This document shows, in pieces, positions 24,728 to 33,627 of a stretch of 64,000 nt of DNA. Each line of letters opens with the position of its first letter. Position 1 is the first letter of the stretch. Source of the DNA: an uncultured Clostridia bacterium (lineage in GTDB: Bacteria > Bacillota > Clostridia > Lachnospirales > Anaerotignaceae); contig CABSIK010000002.1 of the NCBI GenBank assembly GCA_902477755.1, positions 262,805 through 326,804 of the forward strand, given 5' to 3'. Position numbers and translations under genes: made by a program. Below the pieces are notes generated by a model, which was not told the DNA's origin, did not search any database, and worked only from the letters and a program-made list of their open reading frames with translations.

Positions 24728-25990
24728 ATGAAAAAACCTTTTGTTTCACTGGAACAGATACAGGAAATCAAGAAAACATATCCAACACCTTTTCATATTT
24801 ATGATGAAAAAGGCATTCGGGAAAATGCTCGTGCGGTAAACCGCGCCTTTTCCTGGAATAAAGGATTTCGAGAATATTTTGCCGTAAAAGCGACACCTAC
24901 TCCCGGAATTTTGCAGATTCTGAAAGAAGAAGGCTGTGGCGCAGACTGTTCTTCTTATACAGAATTGCAGATTGCAGAAGCAGTTGGCATCACAGGACAC
25001 CAGATCATGTTTTCTTCCAATGTGACACCTGCGGAAGATTTTGCACTGGCAGCAAAACTGGGTGCCATCATCAACTTTGATGATATCACTCATATTCCTT
25101 TCTTTGAAAAAATTGCACCCATCCCTGAAACCGTATGCTGCCGTTACAATCCCGGCGGTGTATTCCAGGTAAGCAATGAAATCATGGACAACCCTGGAGA
25201 TGCAAAATATGGCATGACAAAGGAACAGATGAAAGAAGCTTTCCGCATGCTGAAAGAAAAGGGCGCGAAACATTTCGGTATCCATTCTTTCCTTGCCAGC
25301 AGCACAAGCTCCAACGTGTATTATCCTATGCTGTCCAAGATTCTCTTTGAATTGGCAGCGGAACTGAAAAATGAACTGGATATCCATATTGCTTTCATCA
25401 ACCTTTCCGGTGGTGTAGGTATCCCTTATCATCCCGATGAAGAAGGCTGTGACATCATGGCAATTGGCGAAGGCGTACGCAAGGTATATGAAGAAGTGCT
25501 GGTTCCTGCTGGTATGGACGATGTGGCTATTTTCACAGAAATGGGCAGATATATGCTGGCACCTTATGGTGCGCTGGTTGCAGAAGCCATTCATGAAAAA
25601 CATATCTACAAAGAATACATTGGTCTGGATGCTTGTGCAGCAAACCTCATGCGTCCTGCTATGTATGGTGCTTACCATCATATCACTGTACTGGGCAAGG
25701 AAGATGCACCTTGTGACCATAAGTATGATGTAACAGGCGGTCTTTGCGAAAACAATGATAAGTTTGCCATTGACCGTATGCTGCCGAAGATTGACATGGG
25801 AGATTTGATTTACATCCACGATACAGGTGCCCATGGACATTCCATGGGGTATAACTATAACGGCAAGCTTCGCTCTGCGGAACTGCTTCTTTGCGAAAAC
25901 GGCGATGTAAAACTGCTGCGTCGTGCGGAAACACCTGCGGATTACTTTGCAACATTTGATTTCACAGGTTTGTTTGACAATAAAAAATAA
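24728..25990 (+). CDS. lysA: Diaminopimelate decarboxylase
   Basis: LysA is a PLP enzyme (fold III) converting meso-diaminopimelate to lysine. The 420-residue protein shows the PLP lysine in EYFAVKATPTPG (about residue 57), the conserved HSFLASST, INLSGGVGIPY and EMGRYMLAPYG motifs, and near the C-terminus DTGAHGHSMGYNYNGKLR. Other fold-III decarboxylases (ornithine, carboxynorspermidine) are possible, but the GHSMGYNYNG region fits LysA best. It is monocistronic, between its own promoter and a bidirectional terminator. Confidence 0.85.
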   Translation: MKKPFVSLEQIQEIKKTYPTPFHIYDEKGIRENARAVNRAFSWNKGFREYFAVKATPTPGILQILKEEGCGADCSSYTELQIAEAVGITGHQIMFSSNVTPAEDFALAAKLGAIINFDDITHIPFFEKIAPIPETVCCRYNPGGVFQVSNEIMDNPGDAKYGMTKEQMKEAFRMLKEKGAKHFGIHSFLASSTSSNVYYPMLSKILFELAAELKNELDIHIAFINLSGGVGIPYHPDEEGCDIMAIGEGVRKVYEEVLVPAGMDDVAIFTEMGRYMLAPYGALVAEAIHEKHIYKEYIGLDACAANLMRPAMYGAYHHITVLGKEDAPCDHKYDVTGGLCENNDKFAIDRMLPKIDMGDLIYIHDTGAHGHSMGYNYNGKLRSAELLLCENGDVKLLRRAETPADYFATFDFTGLFDNKK

Positions 25991-26000
25991 TGAAAAATAA

Positions 26001-26050
26001 AAAAGCCAGAGATTTATGGATTTTTTCCATAGACCTCTGGCTTTTTCTTT
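26001..26050 (+). terminator. bidirectional terminator between lysA and dsdA
   Basis: AAAGCCAGAG pairs with CTCTGGCTTT, with an inner TATGGA/TCCATA stem; T-runs flank both sides, so it can serve the convergent genes. Confidence 0.88.
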
Positions 26051-26075
26051 TTGTGATATTATCTGAAATCAGATT

Positions 26076-27407
26076 TTATTTCAGATGTGTATGCATGTAT
26101 TCTTCACGGATTTCCGCAGGAACCAGACTGCCGCCTGTTGCCCAAGGAATGTGTACAGCATTTGCCATTTTGTCTTTCAGACCCATTTTTTCGATATATG
26201 CCTGCATTTCAGGAGATTTCTGCTGAATAGGACCCCAGAAGGACGCACATGCGGAGGGTTCCAGGAAGATGTCTTCTGTATTAACAATGTCACGCATCAA
26301 GTCGTAGATATGGTAGTCTTCCAGAGAAAGGATACCGGACAACAGATTTTTCATCACGCCTCCTACAAAGCCGGAAGCACGACCAACTGCCAGACCATCG
26401 GCATGTGTCTGACCGCTCAGACCAAAGTCCTGTACGGAAACTTCGTTTTGCAGACCGGAAGCCATACCAACCAGCATACAAGGTGCCTGTGTGGGTTCGA
26501 TGAAGAAAACATGAACATTGTCGCCGAAAAGCTGTTTGAAGCCGAAAGCAACACCGCCGGGAGCACCGCCTACGCCGCAGGGAATGTAAACAAACAGAGG
26601 GTGATCTGCGTCTACAGTAATACCTTTTTCTGCAAACTGTTTCTGGATACGTTTTGCAGCAACAGCATAGCCAAGGAACAGAGTTACAGAGTTTTCGTCG
26701 TCTACGAAATAACTGGAAGGATCAGCGTCAGAATTTTTTCTGCCTACTTCTACAGCTTTGCTGTAGTCATCATCATATTCGATGACTTCCGCGCCGCGCT
26801 GACGAAGGAGGTCTTTTTTCCACTGCTTTGCGTCAGCAGACATATGTACGATAACATGGAAGCCCAGAGCTGCACTCATAATACCGATGCTCATGCCCAG
26901 ATTGCCAGTGGAGCCAACCTGAATTTTAAACTGGCTGAAAAATTCCTTAAATTCAGGAGATGCGAATACGGAATAGTCATCAGTCAGTTTGATTTTGCCG
27001 TGTTCCAATGCCAAATCTTCCGCGTGTTTTAATACTTCGTAAATGCCGCCTCTTGCCTTAACAGAACCAGAGATTGCCAGATGGCTGTCCTGTTTTAAGA
27101 ATAAATGTCCGGGAATGGCGGTGGCATATTCTTCTTCCAATTGTTTCTGCATATGAGGGATTTCAGTCAAGGGAGATTCGATCAAGCCGTTCTGAGGTTC
27201 TGTTTCAGGAAAGACTTTTTTGATAAATGGCGCAAAACGAGCCAATCTCGCTTCTGCATCGTCAATATCAGCCATAGTGATGTTGATTTTTGCCAATGCA
27301 TCGGCTGTTTTTTCCAGATTTTCATTGATCCAGATGACTTCTTTTCCTTGGCTCACCTGTTCCAGAAGTTCTTTGTTATTGACACGATTCCAAAATGTTT
27401 TTTCCAT
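26076..27407 (-). CDS. dsdA: D-serine ammonia-lyase (D-serine dehydratase)
   Basis: DsdA is a fold-II PLP enzyme converting D-serine to pyruvate and ammonia. The 443-residue protein carries the PLP lysine in HLAISGSVKARGGIYE, the GSTGNLGMSIG phosphate loop, IPCGVGGAPGGVAFG and the late DLMRDIVNTEDIFLEPSACA stretch typical of DsdA. The ATG at 27407 follows AGGAGGGAATCTT on the minus strand. It has no dsdC or dsdX partner. A fold-III enzyme of related chemistry lies 1.5 kb away. Confidence 0.92.
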   Translation of the reverse strand: MEKTFWNRVNNKELLEQVSQGKEVIWINENLEKTADALAKINITMADIDDAEARLARFAPFIKKVFPETEPQNGLIESPLTEIPHMQKQLEEEYATAIPGHLFLKQDSHLAISGSVKARGGIYEVLKHAEDLALEHGKIKLTDDYSVFASPEFKEFFSQFKIQVGSTGNLGMSIGIMSAALGFHVIVHMSADAKQWKKDLLRQRGAEVIEYDDDYSKAVEVGRKNSDADPSSYFVDDENSVTLFLGYAVAAKRIQKQFAEKGITVDADHPLFVYIPCGVGGAPGGVAFGFKQLFGDNVHVFFIEPTQAPCMLVGMASGLQNEVSVQDFGLSGQTHADGLAVGRASGFVGGVMKNLLSGILSLEDYHIYDLMRDIVNTEDIFLEPSACASFWGPIQQKSPEMQAYIEKMGLKDKMANAVHIPWATGGSLVPAEIREEYMHTHLK

Positions 27408-27880
27408 AAGATTCCCTCCTATATAAGTTAAAATAAGACAAATGTCTTTCTTGATATCATAACACAAAAAAGGGATTATGTCCTCGGTTTTGTACAATTA
27501 TTATGATACAAGCAGAGGCTTTGCAGTGAAATGTATGATTCATCGAATATCTTGCAGAATAAAACCAAAGGATGGGTTAGACATGAGTGTGTTGTCCGAG
27601 TGTGGCGTGAAGATGGCAATTGCGCAAATCTGCTGAAAGAGTATACAAAAGCAGAATTGTAAAACGCCTATGACAATTATGCATTTGATTTGAAATATTT
27701 GGATTTGGTCATTGGTCATACGGCTCCATGATGGAAGCGGCAAATGGTTATGACTAAACAGGAGCAGACAAAAATAGTTACGAATCTTAGGGATGCTCAT
27801 TAAGTTCATAGAAAGCTGACAGCGGCAGGCAACTGCCGCTGTTTTTGTATCCATTGGGAAAATAGAATGGAGGAAGTCTA
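27408..27880. other. gene-poor intergenic stretch, possibly decayed
   Basis: About 470 bases without a supportable gene. The dsdA minus-strand promoter should lie in 27,410-27,500 (a TATGAT with an AGGACA 17 bases away is a weak candidate). The plus strand from 27,540 to 27,800 has short open pieces broken by stops, suggestive of a degraded gene, but no family is recognised. Confidence 0.3.
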
Positions 27881-27909
27881 TTGCCAGCATCCATAGGGTA
27901 CGGTATAAT
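27881..27909 (+). promoter_or_regulatory. promoter for the PHP phosphatase gene
   Basis: TTGCCA (27881-27886), 17-base spacer, TATAAT (27904-27909), 30 bases before the GTG start. Confidence 0.7.
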
Positions 27910-27938
27910 GCCCATAGATGAAATTTGGAGGTGTTCGG

Positions 27939-28739
27939 GTGTTTTTATGTGATTACCATACCCATACAGGATTTTCATGCGACAGTGAAGAATCTTTGAA
28001 ACGTATGTGTGAAAAAGCCATGGAATTGGGATTGCAGGAATTGGCAATTACAGACCATGCAGATTTTTTGACCCATGGTGTGTTTGAGGACGAAATAGAT
28101 TTGGAAAAACGGAAGATAGCCATGGAGGCTGCACAGCAGAAATATGGCGGCCGGCTGATAATACGCAACGGCATTGAATTGGGACAACCACAGGCAAATC
28201 CGGCAGAATATCAAAGGTTGATGAAAAACTATGCTTTTGACTTTATCATTGGTTCTATACATAATCTGGAAAAAGATCTGGAATTGGATCGGCTGGATTA
28301 TGCTGCTGTGGATTTAGAACAGCTTTATGGTCGTTTTTTAGATGCAGAAATTGTATTGGCCAAAGATTACGACTTTGACGTACTGGGACATATCACATTG
28401 CCGCAGCGCTATCTGTATCGTCAGTTGGGAAAACAAGTGGATTTAAGACCTTTTGAAAAACAGTATAAGGATTTGTTTTCTATATTGACAGAACGAGAAA
28501 GGGGCATTGAAGTCAATACCTCAGGATTGTATAAAGGCACAGGGGAAACATTGCCTACACCACAGGTTTTGAAGTGGTATCACCAATGCGGTGGGAGGAT
28601 ATTGACTGTTGGGTCAGATGCCCATAATGCTTCTGACTTGGCTTTCGGTATCAAAAAGGCTTATGAGATGCTGCGTGAACTTGGGTTTTCTCATATATCC
28701 ACTTACGAAAATAGAAAGAGAAAGATGCAGCTGCTGTAA
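27939..28739 (+). CDS. PHP-domain phosphatase, histidinol-phosphatase (HisJ) type
   Basis: The 266-residue protein starts VFLCDYHTHTGFSCDSEE, with the first PHP metal motif HTH, followed by ITDHADF, GIELG, DFIIGSIHNLE and a late GSDAHNASDLAFG. These are the metal ligands of the PHP family; length and layout match HisJ-type histidinol phosphate phosphatases. No other his genes are nearby, so the substrate is uncertain. The GTG at 27939 follows GGAGGTG at 27927-27933, which supports it over an ATG 21 bases upstream. Confidence 0.8.
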   Translation: MFLCDYHTHTGFSCDSEESLKRMCEKAMELGLQELAITDHADFLTHGVFEDEIDLEKRKIAMEAAQQKYGGRLIIRNGIELGQPQANPAEYQRLMKNYAFDFIIGSIHNLEKDLELDRLDYAAVDLEQLYGRFLDAEIVLAKDYDFDVLGHITLPQRYLYRQLGKQVDLRPFEKQYKDLFSILTERERGIEVNTSGLYKGTGETLPTPQVLKWYHQCGGRILTVGSDAHNASDLAFGIKKAYEMLRELGFSHISTYENRKRKMQLL

Positions 28740-28802
28740 TCAAGTGTTTCATAAACAGAAAACGGCAATGACTGTCTATAGAAGAAAATAATTCTATAAA
28801 AA

Positions 28803-28850
28803 TAAGATGGCTGGAACCCTTTGCATAGTAAGGATTCCAGCCATCTTTGT
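28803..28850 (+). terminator. bidirectional terminator
   Basis: AAGATGGCTGGAA pairs with TTCCAGCCATCTT (13 bp), between convergent genes. Confidence 0.88.
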
Positions 28851-28888
28851 TTTATGAAGCAATCTTTAGAAAATATTTTTCATTGCTG

Positions 28889-29998
28889 TTATTTTTTCTG
28901 TTTGTTATTTCCGCGCACATCTACAGGAATCTGTTCTGTTACCATGTCGTTTCTAACACCTACCAGCCAGCTTGTCAGGTTGGCAGAAGAACAGGAGTGG
29001 TTGGGAATGATTTGAATTTTGTCACCAATCTTCAGAGAAGTGGTACCGTTGACTTTGATTTTCCCGACTTCTTCTGAAAGTCCGTAAACTGTCAGCTCTG
29101 GATGATTTTTTACAATGCCAAATCCAGAAACGGCAGCACTGCCATGGGCGCCCTGATCCAGTCCCAGACATTTTGCCCCAGCATCGCAAAGGAAAACATC
29201 TTCGGAAGGATGGGAAATGATGGTGGCAAGTACTGTCAAAGAGCAGTCGGCTTCTGTGGCGCTGCCCAGTGCAATCTGAATGGCATCATGATAGATGTAA
29301 TTGCCGGGATGATAAATCTGGATTTCCGGCTGATCCACTGTCAATGCGAATGTGGGTGTAGAACCGCTTGTAACAAAAAAGTCTGTAAACCCGGCAGCTT
29401 TCAGATCAGCTGCTACACTTCCCATTGTCTTTGTTTCCAATTTTGCCACTGACTGACGATCTTCCTGGGTTGTGCAGCCGTAAACCTGTCCGGGATGTGT
29501 AGAAATGCCGAAAAATTTCAGGTGAGAGAATTGTTTCATTTCTTGGGCAAAAGCAACCACTTTGGAAGGGGAAATGCCGAAACGGTGGAAATCCATATCC
29601 ACAATAATAGAATAGAAGAATGTAATGCCTTCTTTTTCTGCGGCATTTTCCAGCATGCGAGCTACATCTAAATGGTCTACACGAATGATTACATCTGCTT
29701 TATGGGCAAGAACTGCAAGACGGCTGATGTTTTTGGGATTGGCAGGGGGATAAGCGTACATGACCTTTCCTGCACCAGCTGCAACAGCCATTTCGCATTC
29801 ATCAATGGTACCGCATAAAAAGCCTTCTGCTCCCAATTCGATTTGTTTTTTTAACAGAAAGCTGCTTTTGTGGGTCTTGACCATAGGCCAAAGAGATTTT
29901 TTATACTTGCTGCATGCTTTCTGGTATGTCTGAAGATTTTTCTCAGCAATATCCAGATCAAGCAAAACAGCAGGGGTTTCCAATTCTGTGATATACAT
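28889..29998 (-). CDS. D-threonine aldolase / metal-dependent D-serine dehydratase-like PLP enzyme
   Basis: The 369-residue fold-III PLP enzyme has ETPAVLLDLDIAEKN at the start, the PLP lysine in WPMVKTHKS, FGISTHPGQVYG, and a C-terminal domain with the His/Cys metal-binding motif PNHSCSSANL. These are shared by D-threonine aldolases and eukaryotic-type D-serine dehydratases (DSD1). Substrate cannot be assigned between the two. The ATG at 29998 follows AAAGGAG. Together with dsdA it suggests capacity to use D-hydroxy amino acids. Confidence 0.82.
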   Translation of the reverse strand: MYITELETPAVLLDLDIAEKNLQTYQKACSKYKKSLWPMVKTHKSSFLLKKQIELGAEGFLCGTIDECEMAVAAGAGKVMYAYPPANPKNISRLAVLAHKADVIIRVDHLDVARMLENAAEKEGITFFYSIIVDMDFHRFGISPSKVVAFAQEMKQFSHLKFFGISTHPGQVYGCTTQEDRQSVAKLETKTMGSVAADLKAAGFTDFFVTSGSTPTFALTVDQPEIQIYHPGNYIYHDAIQIALGSATEADCSLTVLATIISHPSEDVFLCDAGAKCLGLDQGAHGSAAVSGFGIVKNHPELTVYGLSEEVGKIKVNGTTSLKIGDKIQIIPNHSCSSANLTSWLVGVRNDMVTEQIPVDVRGNNKQKK

Positions 29999-30137
29999 AA
30001 GCAACACTCCTTTTCGTTGTATTTATTCAAGCACAATGGTGTCCAATTGTCAAGCAATCAGTGAACCCAGAAGACTGGTATTTTGAAAAAAGCAGTGCTA
30101 AAATATGAATAAAGAATGGGAAAGGAAGGTGTTTACC

Positions 30138-30791
30138 ATGACAGAAGAAGAAAAAATTTTTGCAGGAAAGATGTTTGATCCAAGAAAACAGGAGTTAAAG
30201 GATATTAAGCATAAAGCCCATATTGCCTGTCAGAAATACAATGCTATGGATGAATATGATCCTGAAAGAAGTCCGATCATTCAGGAATTCATTGGAAAAA
30301 TTGGGAAAGTATATTATTTTCAGGGACCTATTCAGTTCAATTATGGTTCCCACACATTTATTGGGGAGAACTTTTTTGCCAATTTTAATTTGACAGTTAT
30401 GGATGATGCTCGGATATATATTGGTGATAATGTATGTTTTGGTCCGAATGTTTCTTTGATGGCAACGTCTCATCCGCTGATTTCACAGGAAAGAATGGGG
30501 CTGGATGATGAAGGAAAAACCACCATGGCAGAATATGCTGATGAAATCCATATTGGAGATAATGTATGGATTGCCTGCAATACTGTTGTTATTGGTGGTG
30601 TGCATATCGGGAATAATGTTGTCATTGGGGCAGGCAGTGTGGTTACAAAGGATATTCCTGATAATTATCTGGCTTATGGCAATCCATGCAGACCCATTCG
30701 CCCGATTACAGAGGCAGACAGCAAAAAGTCATTGATTTTGCCAGAGGATATGGAACACTTTTCTTATAATCTGAAAAAATTTGAGAAATAA
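30138..30791 (+). CDS. Maltose/galactoside O-acetyltransferase-type hexapeptide protein
   Basis: The 217-residue acetyl-CoA-dependent acetyltransferase starts with the Maa N-terminal region (EEKIFAGKMFDPRKQELKD), followed by left-handed beta-helix hexapeptides (INVSFGSHTFIGENFF-like, IYIGDNVCFGPN, IHIGDNVWIACNTVVIGG, IGNNVVIGAGSVVTKDIP). The catalytic His lies in SHPLISQE. Sugar substrate is unknown. ATG at 30138 follows GGAAGGTG; an upstream in-frame ATG lacks a ribosome site. Confidence 0.85.
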   Translation: MTEEEKIFAGKMFDPRKQELKDIKHKAHIACQKYNAMDEYDPERSPIIQEFIGKIGKVYYFQGPIQFNYGSHTFIGENFFANFNLTVMDDARIYIGDNVCFGPNVSLMATSHPLISQERMGLDDEGKTTMAEYADEIHIGDNVWIACNTVVIGGVHIGNNVVIGAGSVVTKDIPDNYLAYGNPCRPIRPITEADSKKSLILPEDMEHFSYNLKKFEK

Positions 30792-30901
30792 AATATCGCA
30801 AAATAGCACGGAAGAAATGTCTTTTTTTCCAGATACTTGTCCGATCGTATCATAGAAAAGATGTTTTTCGCATAGGATAAAAGAAAAACGGAGGGAAGAA
30901 C

Positions 30902-31456
30902 ATGCAATTTTTCCGTGCGATTTATTTGAAAAAGAAATATGTGGTTTTAGGTGTAGCAGTATTGGCTGCCATTGGCTTGGGGGTACATTTCTTGCCGCCA
31001 GCAGCAGAATACGCTTCTGCAGTGCTGACAGCTCAGACAAAACGTGAATTACCCATTTACTGTGTGCAGACAGATGAGAAAAAAGTGGCAGTTAGTTTTG
31101 ATGCAGCCTGGGGAGCAGATGATACAGATGAACTGCTGCGGATTTTGGATGACAACGATGTAACGGCAACCTTTTTTCTTTGTGGATACTGGGTGGATAA
31201 ATATCCAGAAGAAGTAGAGAAAATTGCTGACGCAGGACATGATTTGGGCAATCATTCCGCAACACATCCCCACATGAGCACTTTATCGTCAGAGCAGATC
31301 ACAGAGGAATTGCGGAGATGCCATCAGACAGTAAAAGAATTGACAGGAATTGATATGAATCTATTCCGTCCACCCTTTGGGGAATATAATGATACTGTTA
31401 TCCGAACGGCAAAGGAAAACGGGTATTATTCTATCCAGTGGGATGTGGATACATAG
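30902..31456 (+). pseudogene. Polysaccharide deacetylase, 5' part, cut by prophage insertion
   Basis: The 184-residue frame has an N-terminal membrane anchor (about 12-32) and a NodB domain with FDAAWGADDT (catalytic Asp), GNHSATHPHMS (metal His residues) and RPPFGEYND. It ends at QWDVDT and a stop. In intact family members such as PdaB-like sporulation deacetylases, QWDVD is followed by DWK and another 50 or more residues. The missing 3' part should lie beyond the right end of the prophage, outside this window. The fragment lacks the last catalytic motif. Confidence 0.85.
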
Positions 31457-31470
31457 GAAACAAAAAGAAA
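31435..31470. other. attL region
   Basis: The host reading frame diverges from its family at about 31,452, after the QWDVDT codons, and integrase-side sequence begins. Serine integrase core sites are short (a central dinucleotide with 2-12 bases of identity), so the exact core cannot be fixed without attR. Confidence 0.6.
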
Positions 31471-31471
31471 A

Positions 31472-31500
31472 GAGGAAAAGCGATTGCTTTTCCTCCTTTT
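31472..31500 (-). terminator. terminator after the integrase gene
   Basis: GAGGAAAAGC / GCTTTTCCTC (10 bp, GATT loop); on the minus strand it is followed by TTTTCTTTTTG. It overlaps the last bases of the integrase gene and can also stop host transcription from the deacetylase. Confidence 0.85.
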
Positions 31501-32983
31501 ATTTGAACCGAACATCCACGCCATCCTCACTCAAAACCACCCGGTCGATCATACTTTTTGCAATATCTTGCCGGTCTTCAAAAGACATGTTTTCCCAATC
31601 TTCCGCAGTAAAAGGAATGATTTCAACGGCATTGAATTCCGTCAGTGCTTCTGAATACTGATGAATCAGGAGCTGCTTTTCCCGGTGAAGGGTTTCGATT
31701 CTGCGGTTGATATATTCCGCAGAAATCTGGCTGACGTTTTCCAGTATGGAAATCAGATTTTCGATTTTGCTGTCAATGTCTGCGATTTTCTGTTGATGTT
31801 GTTTGATGACATTGTTTTCCCGTTTTTCTCTTGCCAGATGGTAGGCTTCCGCTTCTTGGATGAGCCGTGCCTGCACTTGCGCTTCGATCTCCCGTACTCG
31901 ATGGGTCTGTTTTGCATCGCAGCATTTATGTAAATACTTCCCAGAGCAGACGAAGTAGGGGATACGCTCGTCTTTGGTACTGGCAAACCGGACGGAAAAA
32001 GCATAACCACAATGACCACATTTCACAAGCCCTGTGAGCCAGGAATGTTTCCCTTTTCCGGTGTTTTTGATCTGCCGATTTTTGGACAGCTTTTCCTGAC
32101 AATAGAGAAATGTGCTACTGTCAACGATGCCGTTATGATGCCCAATGGCAAGGAGGTGATTGGATACGTCTTTATATTTCCGTTCGCTGGCATCCCGTTT
32201 GCCTACAAGAATGCAGCCGTGGGTGCCGTCAAAATCCTCTGGTTCGTTTGCCATAATGGCGCCTTTGGATTTGTAGTAATTGTAAATGGCAATATCCGCT
32301 TGGACGTAAGCAGGATTTTTCAAAATGCCGGAAAGTTTCACGCTGTCAAAGTTGACGCCGCCGGCAGAAAGGGCACCGCTGCGGATTAGGACTTTTTGAA
32401 CATCTGCCAGACTGGTATAAGGCTGAGCATATGTATCAAAAATCTGGGACACGATTTCCAGATCAGAATTGGGTTCATAAATGGTGGCTTTCTTACCATC
32501 TAATGTGGTACGCACCAGATTGTAGCCATAAGCGGCAGGACCGCCGCCCCAGGTGCCTTTTTTGACACGGGCATAATAGTTATCCCGGACACGTTCAGCG
32601 ATGGTTTCACGCTCCAACTGGGCGAAAACAACGATGATATACAGCATAGCACGTCCCATGGGGGTGGAGGTATCAAACTTTTCCGTGGCAGAAACAAAGG
32701 AGATGCCGTTGTTTTCCAGCACATCAATGAAATCTGCGAAGTCCACGATGGAACGGCTGATTCTATCCAGACGATAGACCACCACTTTTTCAATCTGCCC
32801 CGTTTGGATGTCATGCATCATTTCCGTAAAGGCAGGGCGGTTGGTATTTTTGCCGGAATAACCGCTGTCCTCATAGATTTTGCACTCTTCCGAAAAGATT
32901 TCCCGTTTGGCAAAGGCAATCTGGCTTTCGATGCTGATGCTGTCTTTTTTGTCGATGGATTGTCTTGCGTAAATAGCTACCAT
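31499..32983 (-). CDS. Large serine recombinase (site-specific integrase)
   Basis: The 494-residue enzyme has the resolvase domain with nucleophile Ser9 in YARQSID, ESQIAFAK, and YRLDRISRSIVDF. The recombinase domain (about 160-270, GGPAAYGYN) follows, then a zinc ribbon with CGHCG and a late CC pair, and a C-terminal coiled coil (about 370-430). Such integrases join attP and attB and need a directionality factor to excise. AAAGGAGGTC precedes the start on the minus strand. It lies directly inside attL with its 3' end towards the host. Confidence 0.95.
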   Translation of the reverse strand: MVAIYARQSIDKKDSISIESQIAFAKREIFSEECKIYEDSGYSGKNTNRPAFTEMMHDIQTGQIEKVVVYRLDRISRSIVDFADFIDVLENNGISFVSATEKFDTSTPMGRAMLYIIVVFAQLERETIAERVRDNYYARVKKGTWGGGPAAYGYNLVRTTLDGKKATIYEPNSDLEIVSQIFDTYAQPYTSLADVQKVLIRSGALSAGGVNFDSVKLSGILKNPAYVQADIAIYNYYKSKGAIMANEPEDFDGTHGCILVGKRDASERKYKDVSNHLLAIGHHNGIVDSSTFLYCQEKLSKNRQIKNTGKGKHSWLTGLVKCGHCGYAFSVRFASTKDERIPYFVCSGKYLHKCCDAKQTHRVREIEAQVQARLIQEAEAYHLAREKRENNVIKQHQQKIADIDSKIENLISILENVSQISAEYINRRIETLHREKQLLIHQYSEALTEFNAVEIIPFTAEDWENMSFEDRQDIAKSMIDRVVLSEDGVDVRFK

Positions 32984-33026
32984 ACAAAAGACCTCCTTTT
33001 CCTATATTTAGGGTATAGCAAAAAGA

Positions 33027-33078
33027 GCGGTCTTATGATACAATACAGTTGCGAAGTGTGGTTGTATTTTACGACCGC
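33027..33078. repeat. long imperfect inverted repeat upstream of the integrase
   Basis: Arms 33027-33043 and 33062-33078 match at 14 of 17 bases (GCGGTC...ATACAA type), with an 18-base loop. It lies between the integrase start and the PH-domain gene, so it could be a regulatory structure or a binding site. Confidence 0.7.
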
Positions 33079-33127
33079 TTTATGAAATTCCCTTTCCTGT
33101 TGGCGCAGGAGAGGGGATTTTTAATTA

Positions 33128-33502
33128 TCAAAGAATTTTTTCAGAAATCAGTTTTCCGAGTTTTACGATATCACTTTCTCCTGTGAATTCAAATTTCACT
33201 TTACCTAATCCAGAGAAATAGAGTTCCAATTCACTGTCTAAATCCAATACTCCAGCAGTTTCAATGGAAAAAGCCTGAATTTTGGAATAGGGTAATGTGG
33301 AGAAATCTTTCTTTTTCCCGGTAATACCTTGAACATTTACGGAGATGATGCGCTTATTTGTGAAAATAACAAAGTCCCTGAGTGCCTGATATTCCCCGAT
33401 CAGTTCTTCACCGTCAATAAATAAAGGCTGCACGGTGTCTTGGTTTGAAAATTTTTTTGTTTTGCTCAGTTTAAAAACAGCGCCGTTTTTGAAATCAATC
33501 AT
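33128..33502 (-). CDS. Bacterial PH-domain protein (YvbH-like)
   Basis: The 124-residue protein begins MIDFKNGAVFKLSK and has the repeating beta-strand pattern of bacterial PH domains, with FIDGEELIGEYQALRDFVIFTNKRIISVNVQG and TLPYSKIQAFSIETAG segments in order. No signal or membrane segment. Such domains occur in many Gram-positive genomes and prophages with unknown role; proposed functions are assembly scaffolds or stress response. AGGAGG precedes the start. It sits in the repressor-side (lysogenic) strand, so it may be expressed in the lysogen. Confidence 0.7.
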   Translation of the reverse strand: MIDFKNGAVFKLSKTKKFSNQDTVQPLFIDGEELIGEYQALRDFVIFTNKRIISVNVQGITGKKKDFSTLPYSKIQAFSIETAGVLDLDSELELYFSGLGKVKFEFTGESDIVKLGKLISEKIL

Positions 33503-33627
33503 AGTTTTTCCTCCTTAAGTTGTAAAATATTGCAAAATGTGATATAGTGACCGAAAGGGAAAGTTGTGAGGAAACGGCTTTCTTTTCCCCTTGTGGCATT
33601 GGTGGTACCGCAGGGGGTTTTTAATAT

